Source: Roseiarcus sp963696665 (GTDB taxonomy: Bacteria; Pseudomonadota; Alphaproteobacteria; Rhizobiales; Beijerinckiaceae). From it: DNA of 64,000 bases. The translations under genes were made by a program, and so were the position numbers. Each line of letters opens with the position of its first letter. Positions within the stretch are counted from its first letter, which is position 1. A model generated the notes under the pieces. It searched no databases and was not told the origin of the DNA. It saw only the letters and a program-made list of their open reading frames with translations. This document shows, piece after piece, positions 1 to 7,689 of this stretch. The stretch lies in assembly GCA_963696665.1 (NCBI GenBank), contig CAVOLE010000013.1, forward strand, positions 186,001-250,000. Direction: 5' to 3'.

Positions 1-910
1 CGGCCATGGCGATTTCCGCGATCGTATAGTGGCGAATGGAGGGGATGAGCGTGCGCGCCTGCAGGCCGGTGATGACGAAAACCATGCCTTCGATCATATA
101 GGTCAGGAAATCCCAGAACACGACGCCGGGGAGCCTGGTCGCCGCGGGGATCAGGCGGTGGCCGTTCCAACTCACATAAAGTCCGGTCGCCACCGTCGCC
201 AGGACGCCGGAGCCGCCGAGATGCTCGGGCGGCCAATAGGCGATGAAGGGCGTTAAGATGGAGAGCAGGAACTCGACGCCGGGCTCGCGCACCCACCGGC
301 GCAGGCGGAGCATGATCCAGCCGACGCCGATTCCCCACACAGCCTCCCCCATGAGGATCGCCGCGAACGTGCCGGCGGCCTGGACGAGCGAGAACGATCC
401 GGCGCTGACCGCGGTGACCGCGAAGCGGTAGAGAACGAGCGCCGTCGCGTCATTCGCCAGGCCCTCACCCTCGAGAACGACGAGGAGGCGCCTCGGAAGC
501 TGCATCCGCCGCGCGATCGCGAGCGGCGCGACCGCGTCGGGAGGCGAGATGATCGCGCCGAGGACGAAGCCGACCGCCCAGGGAAAGCCCAACAGGAAAT
601 GGGTCGCGGCGGCGACGCCGATGGTCGTGAACACGACGCAGCCGATCGCCAAAAGCGCGATCGGGCGCAGGTTGAACCGGAACTCCTTCCAGCTCATCTT
701 CACCGCGTCCCAATAGATGATCGGCGGAAGCACCAGCACCAGGACGAGATCGGGAGCGAGTTGCAGCGTTGGCAAGTCGGGAATGAGCGCGAGCCCAACG
801 CCGGTGATCACGAGCAAGATCGCAGCCGGAATCTGCAATCGTCTCGCGACGAGCCCGACGACGGAGATGACCGCCAGAAGCAGGATGAGGATCTGAAATG
901 TTTCGGTCAT
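1..910 (-). CDS. Na+/H+ antiporter, CPA1 family (3' end cut by window edge)
   Basis: Inner-membrane cation/proton antiporter. The frame runs open from an ATG at 910 to base 1, so about 303 N-terminal residues are visible and the C-terminus lies outside the window. The visible part is a chain of hydrophobic segments. It carries two CPA1 signatures: SPPDAVAP, corresponding to the ion-binding Asp region (usually SPTDPVAV), and EGEGLANDATALV, matching the conserved E-x-L-x-N-D-A stretch. A further segment ends in FVITGLQARTLIPSIRHY. The next gene to the right is divergent, leaving about 200 bases for both promoters. Ion specificity (Na+, Li+ or K+) cannot be told from sequence. Family assignment is secure; the exact member is not. 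Confidence 0.85.
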   Translation of the reverse strand, partial: MTETFQILILLLAVISVVGLVARRLQIPAAILLVITGVGLALIPDLPTLQLAPDLVLVLVLPPIIYWDAVKMSWKEFRFNLRPIALLAIGCVVFTTIGVAAATHFLLGFPWAVGFVLGAIISPPDAVAPLAIARRMQLPRRLLVVLEGEGLANDATALVLYRFAVTAVSAGSFSLVQAAGTFAAILMGEAVWGIGVGWIMLRLRRWVREPGVEFLLSILTPFIAYWPPEHLGGSGVLATVATGLYVSWNGHRLIPAATRLPGVVFWDFLTYMIEGMVFVITGLQARTLIPSIRHYTIAEIAMA

Positions 911-1118
911 CGTCCAATTGGGCTCCAGCCAGCGCGCTCCCTCATCGGGAACGATGGTCGGCTATGCAAGCGTTAATTGGGGCGAGGCGACGCCGCCATG
1001 CGGTCGGGCGCCGGCGCGTCGTCTTGCGCGTTGCGGGCGGGCGCAAAAAGGGCCTACAAAGCGCGCCTCTTGAGACGATTTTTGCGCGCCGATGGACCGG
1101 CGCAAAAGGTCCAGGTCA

Positions 1119-2792
1119 ATGGCCGATTCCGTCTTCCCCGCGCAGGTCCCTCGTTACCAGGAGACGTTTCCTGAGCTGACGGCGCAGGAGATCGATCGAT
1201 TACGGCGCTATGGCTCGTTGCGCAAATATTCGGACGGCGAGAAGCTGATTGAAGCCGGGAAGATCAGCCCCGGCATGTTCGTCGTGCTCAAGGGCCAGGT
1301 CGCGATCAGCCAGCGCGACGGCCTGGGCCACACAGCGCCGATCGCCGAGCAAGGCCCAGGCCAGTTCCTGGCGGATGTCGGCCAGCTTTCCACCCGCGCG
1401 ACGCTTGTCGACGGACAGGCGGAAGGCGACGTTGAGACGCTGCTCATTCCGACAGAAGGCCTGCGCGGGCTGCTGGTCGGGGAAGCCGAACTCGGCGAGC
1501 GCATCATGCGGGCGCTCATCCTTCGGCGGGTGGCCTTGCTCAAAGGCGGCGCGGCCGGCGCCGTTCTGATCGGCTCGCAAAACGCCGCGGACGTGATCCG
1601 GCTTCAGGGCTTTCTCACCCGGAACGGCTATCCGCATCATCTGCTCGATCCGGCGCGGGAGCTCGAGGCCAAAGAGGTGGTTAGCCGCTATGCCGACATA
1701 GCGGGCGGATTGCCGCTGGTCGTTTGTCCCGACGGCTCGGTGCTCGGCAATCCGACCGAGCATGATCTGTCGCGCCAGATCGGCTTGACGGCCGCGACGC
1801 GGTCGAACTTCGTCTATGACGTCGCAGTGGTTGGCGCCGGGCCGGCAGGGCTTTCGACCGCGGTTTACGGCGCTTCGGAGGGTTTGTCGGTCGCGGTTCT
1901 CGACGGCCGCGCTTTCGGCGGTCAGGCCGGGGCCAGCGCGCGGATCGAAAATTACTTTGGCTTTCCCACCGGGATCAGCGGCCAGGCGCTCACCGCCCGC
2001 GCCTTTGTTCAGGCGCAAAAATTCGGCGCCGACATCATGATCCCGGTCGCGGTCAAGACGCTCGACTGCTCGCGTCCCATGAAGGCGTTCGTCCTGGAGA
2101 CGGATGGCGGCGAGCGCATTCAGGCCCGCACGGTCGTGGTCGCCAGCGGCGCGAGATATCGCCATCCGGGAATCGCCGATATTGCGCGGTTCGAAGGCCG
2201 CGGGGTCTGGTACTGGGCTTCGCAGATCGAAGCGCGCCTGTGCGCCGGCGAGGAGGTCGTCCTGGTCGGCGGAGGCAATTCCGCCGGCCAGGGCGCGGTG
2301 TTTCTCTCCGCCCACGCTTCCAAAGTGCGCATGATGGTGAGAGGGCCGGGCCTGGCCGAAAGCATGTCGCGCTACCTCATCGACCGCATCGCCGCGACAC
2401 CCAATATCGAGCTCATGACTGAGACCGAGATCGTCGCCCTCGGCGGCCCGCCTGGCGGCGGTCTCGAGAGCGTGCGATGGCGCGACCATCGCGCCGGCCG
2501 CGAGACCGAGGCAGCCATCCGCAACGTGTTCCTGTTCGTCGGCGCCGATCCTGCGACCGAATGGCTGGAAGGCTGCGTGGCGCTGGACAAGGCGGGCTTC
2601 GTGATGACCGGGGTTGGAGCGGCCGACGGCGGAGCGCCGTCGCCGCTGGCATCCTCAGTGCCGGGCGTTTTTGCGGTTGGCGACGCGCGCTCCGGATCGG
2701 TCAAGCGGGTCGGCGGGGCGATCGGCGAAGGCGCCGCGGTGGTGGCGGCGATCCATAAGTTCCTTTCGCATTCTCCAGGTCCCCATCTCTAA
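1119..2792 (+). CDS. Cyclic nucleotide-binding domain fused to a thioredoxin-reductase-like flavoprotein
   Basis: About 557 residues. Residues ~15-135 resemble a cNMP-binding/CRP-like regulatory domain (GEKLIEAGKISPGMFVVLKG). A linker with an LIGSQNAADV-type segment follows. From ~239 comes a two-dinucleotide-binding reductase: FAD motif GAGPAGL, NAD(P)H motif GGGNSAG near 384, and C-terminal FAD motif GVFAVGD near 516. Canonical thioredoxin reductase has CxxC just before the NAD(P)H motif; here that place reads YWAS, so the redox-active cysteine pair is missing. A thioredoxin reductase reaction by the standard mechanism is therefore unlikely. I chose the second ATG (MADSVFPAQ) because AAAAGG lies upstream; an in-frame ATG at 1092 is possible. 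It is followed after 15 bases by a UBP-type zinc finger gene, so the two are probably co-transcribed. Confidence 0.85.
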   Translation: MADSVFPAQVPRYQETFPELTAQEIDRLRRYGSLRKYSDGEKLIEAGKISPGMFVVLKGQVAISQRDGLGHTAPIAEQGPGQFLADVGQLSTRATLVDGQAEGDVETLLIPTEGLRGLLVGEAELGERIMRALILRRVALLKGGAAGAVLIGSQNAADVIRLQGFLTRNGYPHHLLDPARELEAKEVVSRYADIAGGLPLVVCPDGSVLGNPTEHDLSRQIGLTAATRSNFVYDVAVVGAGPAGLSTAVYGASEGLSVAVLDGRAFGGQAGASARIENYFGFPTGISGQALTARAFVQAQKFGADIMIPVAVKTLDCSRPMKAFVLETDGGERIQARTVVVASGARYRHPGIADIARFEGRGVWYWASQIEARLCAGEEVVLVGGGNSAGQGAVFLSAHASKVRMMVRGPGLAESMSRYLIDRIAATPNIELMTETEIVALGGPPGGGLESVRWRDHRAGRETEAAIRNVFLFVGADPATEWLEGCVALDKAGFVMTGVGAADGGAPSPLASSVPGVFAVGDARSGSVKRVGGAIGEGAAVVAAIHKFLSHSPGPHL

Positions 2793-2807
2793 CCGCCGGG
2801 AAGCCGC

Positions 2808-3119
2808 ATGAGCACGAAGAGCTGCGCGCATATGAGCACCATTCGCGACGTCACCCCTAGCGCGCTCGGCTGCGAGGAATGCCTCAAGACCGGCGACGTC
2901 TGGGTGCACTTGCGCATCTGCCGCACCTGCGGCCATGTCGGATGCTGCGACAACTCCCCGAATAGGCACGCGACCAAGCATTTTCATGTCACCCGCCATC
3001 CGATCATCGAGGGCTATGACCCGCCGGAGGGCTGGGGATGGTGCTATGTCGACGAAGTGATGTTCGATCTCTCCGACCGCCAGACGTCGCATAACGGTCC
3101 GATCCCGCGCTACTATTAG
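2808..3119 (+). CDS. UBP-type zinc finger domain protein
   Basis: A 103-residue protein that is essentially one zf-UBP domain. Likely metal ligands are visible as C6, H8, C22, C25, C38, C41, C46 and histidines among H54, H58, H60 and H64, in the order typical of the family, followed by the W-x-W-C-Y segment. The ATG at 2808 is favoured because the next ATG, eight codons on, would remove C6 and H8. In eukaryotes this fold binds the free C-terminal Gly-Gly of ubiquitin; the bacterial role is not established. The gene starts 15 bases after the cNMP/flavoprotein gene, which suggests that the two act together. No enzymatic domain is present. Confidence 0.85.
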   Translation: MSTKSCAHMSTIRDVTPSALGCEECLKTGDVWVHLRICRTCGHVGCCDNSPNRHATKHFHVTRHPIIEGYDPPEGWGWCYVDEVMFDLSDRQTSHNGPIPRYY

Positions 3120-3172
3120 AGAGCCTGACCGCGAAGCGGCGCTTGGCTCAATCAACGCTTTTAGGAAATCGC

Positions 3173-3961
3173 ATGGACCTCGAACTCAACGGCAAGCGGG
3201 CGCTGGTGACGGGCAGCACCGCGGGGATCGGCGCCGCGATCGCTGCAGGGCTTGCCAGGGAGGGCGCGCAGGTCATCGTCAACGGCCGTGCGCGGGCCGA
3301 CGTGGAGAAAGCGGTCGAGACGCTCAAGCTGGAATCCGGCGGCGGCGAAGTGATAGGCTTCGCCGGCGACCTTGGAACGGCCGGAGCGATCGAGGAGCTC
3401 GTTCGCCGTCATCGCGAGGTCGATATCCTCGTCAACAACCTGGGCATCTTTGAGCCGAAACCATTCGAGGACATCCCGGACGCGGATTGGATGCGGTTCT
3501 TCGAAGTCAACGTGCTGAGCGGGGTGCGCCTCTCCCGCGCCTACTTGCCGGCGATGAAGCGGGCGAATTGGGGGCGCATCATTTTCATCTCGAGCGAGAG
3601 CGCTCTGCAGATCCCGGCGGAAATGATCCACTACGGCGTGACGAAGACGGCGCAGATCGCAGTCGCCCGGGGCCTGGCCGAGACTCTCGCCGGCACAGGA
3701 ATCACGGTCAACAGCGTGCTGCCCGGCCCGACCAGATCGCGGGGGGTGAACGATTTCATTTCCGCGCTCGGCTCGGGCGCAAGCTTCGAGGCCTTTCAGA
3801 CCGAGTTCTTTCAGAAGTTTCGTCCGACCTCGCTTCTCAGGCGCTTCGAAACGCCGGAGGAGATCGCCTCGTTCGTCACCTATCTTGCGAGCCCGCTGTC
3901 ATCTGGGATCACGGGCGCGGCGCTCCGGGTCGACGGCGGCGTGGTCAAGAGCGCCTTCTAG
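3173..3961 (+). CDS. SDR family NAD(P)-dependent oxidoreductase
   Basis: A 262-residue classical short-chain dehydrogenase/reductase. It has the cofactor motif TGSTAGIG near residue 14, the NNLG equivalent of NNAG near 90, a catalytic Ser in FISSES, and the YGVTK catalytic Tyr-Lys pair. The C-terminus AALRVDGGVVKSAF is typical of the 3-oxoacyl-ACP-reductase-like group. I chose the ATG at 3173, preceded by an AGG-containing site, over 3143, because the family begins directly with the short D-L-x-L-x-G-K-R-A-L-V strand. The substrate cannot be told. It lies 53 bases after the zinc-finger gene on the same strand and converges with the MFS gene to the right. Confidence 0.9.
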   Translation: MDLELNGKRALVTGSTAGIGAAIAAGLAREGAQVIVNGRARADVEKAVETLKLESGGGEVIGFAGDLGTAGAIEELVRRHREVDILVNNLGIFEPKPFEDIPDADWMRFFEVNVLSGVRLSRAYLPAMKRANWGRIIFISSESALQIPAEMIHYGVTKTAQIAVARGLAETLAGTGITVNSVLPGPTRSRGVNDFISALGSGASFEAFQTEFFQKFRPTSLLRRFETPEEIASFVTYLASPLSSGITGAALRVDGGVVKSAF

Positions 3962-4027
3962 CGAGAGAGGAGCGCCCTTCGCCCTATCGCCTCTCGCAAT
4001 CACGTTGGGTCGTTTCATGATCTCATT

Positions 4028-5734
4028 TTAGGCCGCCTCACCCCTTCGCCGCTTCCACCAGTGCGACCGTTGCCGGCGCTGGGGTCCAACCAGATAGCGA
4101 GTCCCCGTTGGCGCTTTCAAAAATTGCGCCGCCCGGTCCTCGATGATCTCGTCGGCTTTGGTGACGCGCGCCTCGCGATATCTGAGTTCGAGCAGGGAAT
4201 GGATGAGGAAGGTCTCGATCATCTTGCCGGGCTCGGTCGGGTCCTCGAACATATGCCAGGCATAGGCGCCATCGCGCCTCCGCTCGAGGCTGACGTCCTG
4301 CATCACGGCGAGGAAGGCGCTGCTCTCCGACGGGTCGATCAGATATTCGATGATCGCCAGGATCGGTCCCTCATCGTCCGTGACTTGATTGGCGAAAGAC
4401 GGCGCGCGCCAGCGCATGGACGGAGTGAGATCGTCGGCGTCGCTCGCCTGCAGCTTCCACCCATATGTGAGCGCAAGTCCGATCAACGTCCCCGCGCCGG
4501 CCGCATAGAGCGCGAACGGCACCCCCTTGACCGTGGCGACTTCGCCCCATACCGCGCTGCCCAGCGTCAAAGCGCCGAAGTAGGCCGTGAGGAAAATCGC
4601 CAGGCCCCGACCGCGCACCCATTGCGGCAGAGCCACCTGCGCCGAGACGAAAAAGGCCGTCAGTGCGATGATCGACGCAGCGCCGGAGACGAAGCTGGCG
4701 ATGAGCGCCAGCACGGGCTCGTGCGCCGCGGCGAGCAGACAGAGAGCGACGACGGTTCCGAGCGCCCCCAGCGCTGCCTGCGCGTTCGCGCTGAGCCGCC
4801 TCTTCAGCCAAGTGAGCGCAAATGTCGCGACGATCGAGCCGACGCCGATTGCCGCCATGAGCTCGCCATAGATCTCCGCTCCGTCGCGACCCTGGCCGCG
4901 AGCCACGAGCGGCAGCAAGGCAAGGTAGGCGCTGGCGAAGGGAAAGAACGCAATCGCCCGAATGAGCGTCGCGTCCATTTCGCGGCTGTATCGGACGTAG
5001 CGCACTCCCGTCGTCATGGCGCTGATCAGGCGTTCGGCGGGAAGCGTCTCTTTCGGCCTTTTTGGCGGCCGCCACCAGATGAGCGCCGTGAGGATCGCGA
5101 GATTGCCAAGGCAGCAGCCCCAGAACGGAATCGCGATGCTAAGCCTCGCGATCGCATATCCGGCGATCGCCGGACCGATCGCGTGGGCCACGTTGTAGCT
5201 CGACGTGTCGATCGCAATCGCGCTGTCGAGGTCGGACCGCGGCACCAGGATCGGCGTGATGAGCAGCCACGCCGGCGCTGCGAGCGCCCCGCCGACGCCC
5301 ATGAGGAACGATGTGCCAAGCAGCGGCGCCGGGCTCCCCAGTCCATACGAAACCACCGCCGCGAAGACGATCGAAATCGCCGTTATCGCCGCCTCGGCGA
5401 CAATCAGGAGCCGGCGCGGGTCCACGACATCGCTCAAGGCGCCGGCCGGCAAGGTCAACAGGAACATCGGCAGGGTCGTGGCGACCTGAACCGCCGAGAC
5501 CAGTCTCGGGCTTGGATTGAGGCTGGTCATCAGCCAGGCCGAGCCAGTGTCGTACATCGCCAGTCCGACGCTCGAAAGCGACGTCGCGATGAGGATGACC
5601 ATGAAAGCGGAATTGCCGAGAAGGCCGGAACGCGGTTCGCTCGGGGCCGTCGTCGGGTCGAGGTTCAATTCGCTGGTCAAGTCATCGGCCCGGTTTCCGA
5701 ATGCGGTTCGTTCCCGAGCCCTGCCTGCCCCCAT
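4028..5734 (-). CDS. MFS transporter, MFS_3 (transmembrane secretion effector) family
   Basis: A 568-residue inner-membrane protein with about 11-12 hydrophobic segments in residues ~40-425. It carries family features such as MYDTGSAWLMTSL and the loop PAGALSDVVDPRRLLI between the second and third helices. The last ~130 residues are a soluble domain (GPILAIIEYLIDPSESSAFLAVMQ), as in PF05977 proteins, where a monooxygenase-like tail follows the permease. The family includes enterobactin-exporter-like efflux pumps; the substrate here is unknown. It starts 40 bases after the alpha/beta hydrolase stop on the same strand, so the two probably form one unit. Confidence 0.85.
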   Translation of the reverse strand: MGAGRARERTAFGNRADDLTSELNLDPTTAPSEPRSGLLGNSAFMVILIATSLSSVGLAMYDTGSAWLMTSLNPSPRLVSAVQVATTLPMFLLTLPAGALSDVVDPRRLLIVAEAAITAISIVFAAVVSYGLGSPAPLLGTSFLMGVGGALAAPAWLLITPILVPRSDLDSAIAIDTSSYNVAHAIGPAIAGYAIARLSIAIPFWGCCLGNLAILTALIWWRPPKRPKETLPAERLISAMTTGVRYVRYSREMDATLIRAIAFFPFASAYLALLPLVARGQGRDGAEIYGELMAAIGVGSIVATFALTWLKRRLSANAQAALGALGTVVALCLLAAAHEPVLALIASFVSGAASIIALTAFFVSAQVALPQWVRGRGLAIFLTAYFGALTLGSAVWGEVATVKGVPFALYAAGAGTLIGLALTYGWKLQASDADDLTPSMRWRAPSFANQVTDDEGPILAIIEYLIDPSESSAFLAVMQDVSLERRRDGAYAWHMFEDPTEPGKMIETFLIHSLLELRYREARVTKADEIIEDRAAQFLKAPTGTRYLVGPQRRQRSHWWKRRRGEAA

Positions 5735-5774
5735 TGCGCGGCTTTGGCAAGCGCATCCTTAAAACCTGCGGTGC

Positions 5775-6659
5775 TTACAGGTTCTGGCGCAGGAACGCGC
5801 CCGCATGCGCGAGCGCGCGGCGGCCGGGCTCGAGACGCGCGTTCCAGAGCGGCCACGCATGGATCATATGCGGCCAGATTTCGAGGGTGGTGGAGACGTC
5901 GGCCGCGCCGGCGGCTGAGGCAAGGCGGACAGCATCGTCGAGCAGAGTCTCGGCCGAACCGATTTGGATCAGGGTGGGCGGCAGACCTGTAAGATCCGCG
6001 TAGAGAGGCGAAAGGCGGGGGTCTTTGCGGTCCATGCCAGCCGGCGCGAAAGCCTTCGCCAGCTCCTCCAGGTATCCTTTCTGAATGAGCGGATCGACGG
6101 CGCTTTTGCTCACGAGCGTCGCGCCCGACATGGCGAGATCGACCCATGGCGACAGGAGCCAGAGACAGCCGGGCAGGTCCTCGCCCGCGCGCTTGAGCTC
6201 TCCGACCAGAGCGAGCGTCAGATTTGCGCCCGCGCTGTCGCCGCCGACGGCAATGTGCTTGGCCGCATAGCCTTCGCGGCGCAGGCGCCGCCAGACGATG
6301 AGCGCGTCGTCGCGCGCGGCCGGGAAAGGATGCTCGGGCGCCAGGCGATAGGCGACGGCCAACGCGCGCAAGCCCCCTGCCCGTCCGGCCTCGGTCACCA
6401 GTCGGCGGTGGCTTAGAATCGAACCCGAGCAATAGCCGCCGCCATGAAAGTAGGCCAGCACGCGGGAGGCGTCGGCGCCGGGGACGATCGACCATTCGCC
6501 CCTGACTCCGTCGAGGTCGACCGCCTCGAGCTTGACATCGTCCTCGATCGGCCAGACGGCCCCCACTTCCTCGATCCGGCGCCGCCGTTCCTCCCACCCC
6601 ACCGGCCGCGGCTTGCCGCTGAGAAGAGCGCGAATGGCGTCGATTTCGGTTTGAGCCAT
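5775..6659 (-). CDS. Alpha/beta hydrolase, hormone-sensitive-lipase-type esterase
   Basis: A 294-residue esterase of the HSL (bacterial family IV) group. The oxyanion motif HGGG is at 72-75 and the nucleophile motif GDSAG has Ser142. The likely remaining triad residues are Asp241 (GSAETLLDDA) and His267 (HMIHAW). Such enzymes hydrolyse short-chain acyl esters in the cytoplasm; the natural substrate is not predictable. No signal peptide is visible. It is the first gene of a two-gene unit with the MFS exporter downstream. Length is normal for the family. Confidence 0.88.
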   Translation of the reverse strand: MAQTEIDAIRALLSGKPRPVGWEERRRRIEEVGAVWPIEDDVKLEAVDLDGVRGEWSIVPGADASRVLAYFHGGGYCSGSILSHRRLVTEAGRAGGLRALAVAYRLAPEHPFPAARDDALIVWRRLRREGYAAKHIAVGGDSAGANLTLALVGELKRAGEDLPGCLWLLSPWVDLAMSGATLVSKSAVDPLIQKGYLEELAKAFAPAGMDRKDPRLSPLYADLTGLPPTLIQIGSAETLLDDAVRLASAAGAADVSTTLEIWPHMIHAWPLWNARLEPGRRALAHAGAFLRQNL

Positions 6660-6790
6660 GGCCGACCCTTTTTCTTGGCGCAGGGTATTCTATGCCGGCG
6701 TAAGTTCGATTGGACAGCCTAACCCGGGCGCTTCGGTAGCGCTGTCGCGATCGCAAAGGCGGGGCGAGCCCGCGCATTCTGTTACTTTAC

Positions 6791-6814
6791 TAATTTATGC
6801 TGCTACAATAATTA
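6791..6814. promoter_or_regulatory. AT-rich imperfect inverted repeat before brnT (candidate BrnA operator)
   Basis: In otherwise GC-rich DNA, the bases just upstream of the BrnT ATG are AT-rich and hold an imperfect inverted repeat, TAATTTAT at 6791-6798 against ATAATTA at 6808-6814. BrnTA modules are known to repress their own promoter through the antitoxin, so an operator here is plausible. No Shine-Dalgarno sequence is visible between it and the start codon. Confidence 0.35.
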
Positions 6815-6817
6815 TCG

Positions 6818-7153
6818 ATGGAAATCGAGTTCGACCCGAAAAAGAGCGCCAAGAACGAGAAAGAGCGCGCTTTGCCGTTTGAACTCGTCCGCGGGTTGGA
6901 GTGGGCTAAGGCCCGCATCGCCCGTGATGAGCGGCGCGACTACGGCGAGGAGCGATTTCTGGCTTTCGTCCCACAGGACGGACGGCTGTATTTCGTCTGC
7001 TTCTGCCTGCGTCAGGGGACGACAAGAGTGATCAGTTTCCGCAAGGCGAACAAGAAAGAGGTAAAGGCATATGGCAAAATCCCCAACGCGGCCTCCGCTG
7101 CGCGCACTCCGACCTCTCACCGACGAAGAGGGCGAGGTCCGCGAACTGACTGA
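6818..7153 (+). CDS. brnT: BrnT family toxin (type II toxin-antitoxin)
   Basis: A 111-residue protein whose first ~90 residues match BrnT, an RNase-type toxin that blocks translation: N-terminal EFDPKKSAKN, a central ERFLAFVPQDGRLYFVCF, and the closing block TRVISFRKANKKEVKAY. The last ~27 residues (KIPNAASAARTPTSHRR...) are basic and low complexity, read from the 5' part of brnA in another frame, giving an 83-base overlap instead of the usual few bases. The extension may be neutral or may follow loss of an earlier stop. It is followed by its cognate antitoxin BrnA. Confidence 0.85.
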   Translation: MEIEFDPKKSAKNEKERALPFELVRGLEWAKARIARDERRDYGEERFLAFVPQDGRLYFVCFCLRQGTTRVISFRKANKKEVKAYGKIPNAASAARTPTSHRRRGRGPRTD

Positions 7154-7394
7154 TGAGGATTTCGCAAATATGAACTTGCGCCCAGTCGCTGAGGTGTTTC
7201 CGGAGCTGCCTGAGGCCATGAAACGCCTAAGGCCCGTCGGGCGCCCTCAGGTCGCCGCGCCGAAGGAGCAAATCAGCTTTCGTCTGCCTGCGGATCTCGT
7301 TGCAGACATCAAGGCGACGGGTCGTGGCTACAACGTCCGCGTCGAGAAGGCATTGCGAAAAGCGTTCAGAAAGCGCGAGTTGGAGAAGGCATAG
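7071..7394 (+). CDS. brnA: BrnA family antitoxin
   Basis: A 107-residue antitoxin. The N-terminal half is acidic and probably contacts BrnT (LTDEEGEVRELTDEDFANM). The C-terminal half carries the ribbon-helix-helix-like DNA-binding block EQISFRLPADLVADIKATG followed by YNVRVEKALRKAF, the usual BrnA ending. It overlaps the end of brnT by 83 bases in a different frame, which suggests coupled translation. By analogy with described BrnTA modules it neutralises BrnT and represses the shared promoter. Its stop lies just before the convergent acyltransferase locus. Confidence 0.85.
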   Translation: MAKSPTRPPLRALRPLTDEEGEVRELTDEDFANMNLRPVAEVFPELPEAMKRLRPVGRPQVAAPKEQISFRLPADLVADIKATGRGYNVRVEKALRKAFRKRELEKA

Positions 7395-7404
7395 GCGCCG
7401 CCGC

Positions 7405-7689
7405 TCAGTGCACGTCGCAGCGCAGATTGTGCCGCTCCGCCAGGATCGGGAGCAGGTCGTGGAACATAAGCTTAGCGACCCTTTCGTTCCCCCGTTCGGT
7501 GAAGTGGACGATGTCGAGATAGAGGTCGTCGTCCCAATGGCCGTCGACGCCGGCGGCCATATCGATCAGCGGCGCGCCCTCCTCCCGGGCGATGAGCTTG
7601 ACCATGCGGTTGTGAGCGGCGTTGGCGGCGATGATGTCGTCGATCGGTTTGAACACCGCGCCATAGAAGTCCTTGACCTCGCGGGGGCT
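7405..7689 (-). pseudogene. C-terminal remainder of the SGNH domain, downstream of an in-frame TAG
   Basis: This stretch continues in the same frame as the acyltransferase gene, directly after its TAG stop at 7690-7692. It encodes about 94 further residues. They include YLDIVHFTERGNERVA, which matches SGNH block V, where Asp and His (D-x-x-H) complete the catalytic triad. A separate ATG at 7656 could restart translation. The protein similarity is intact on both sides of the stop, so the gene was recently full length (811 sense codons), or the TAG is a sequencing error. Without this part the upstream product lacks catalytic Asp/His. Confidence 0.75.

Noticed and set aside
3961..3997. GCGAGAG...CTCTCGC as terminator between SDR and MFS genes
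   Set aside because: Only 7-base arms with a 23-base loop and no T run; too weak to list.
4061..5992. 643-codon open frame on the plus strand opposite the MFS gene
   Set aside because: Composition is Arg/Asp-rich and shows no family; it is the antisense of a clear permease in high-GC DNA.
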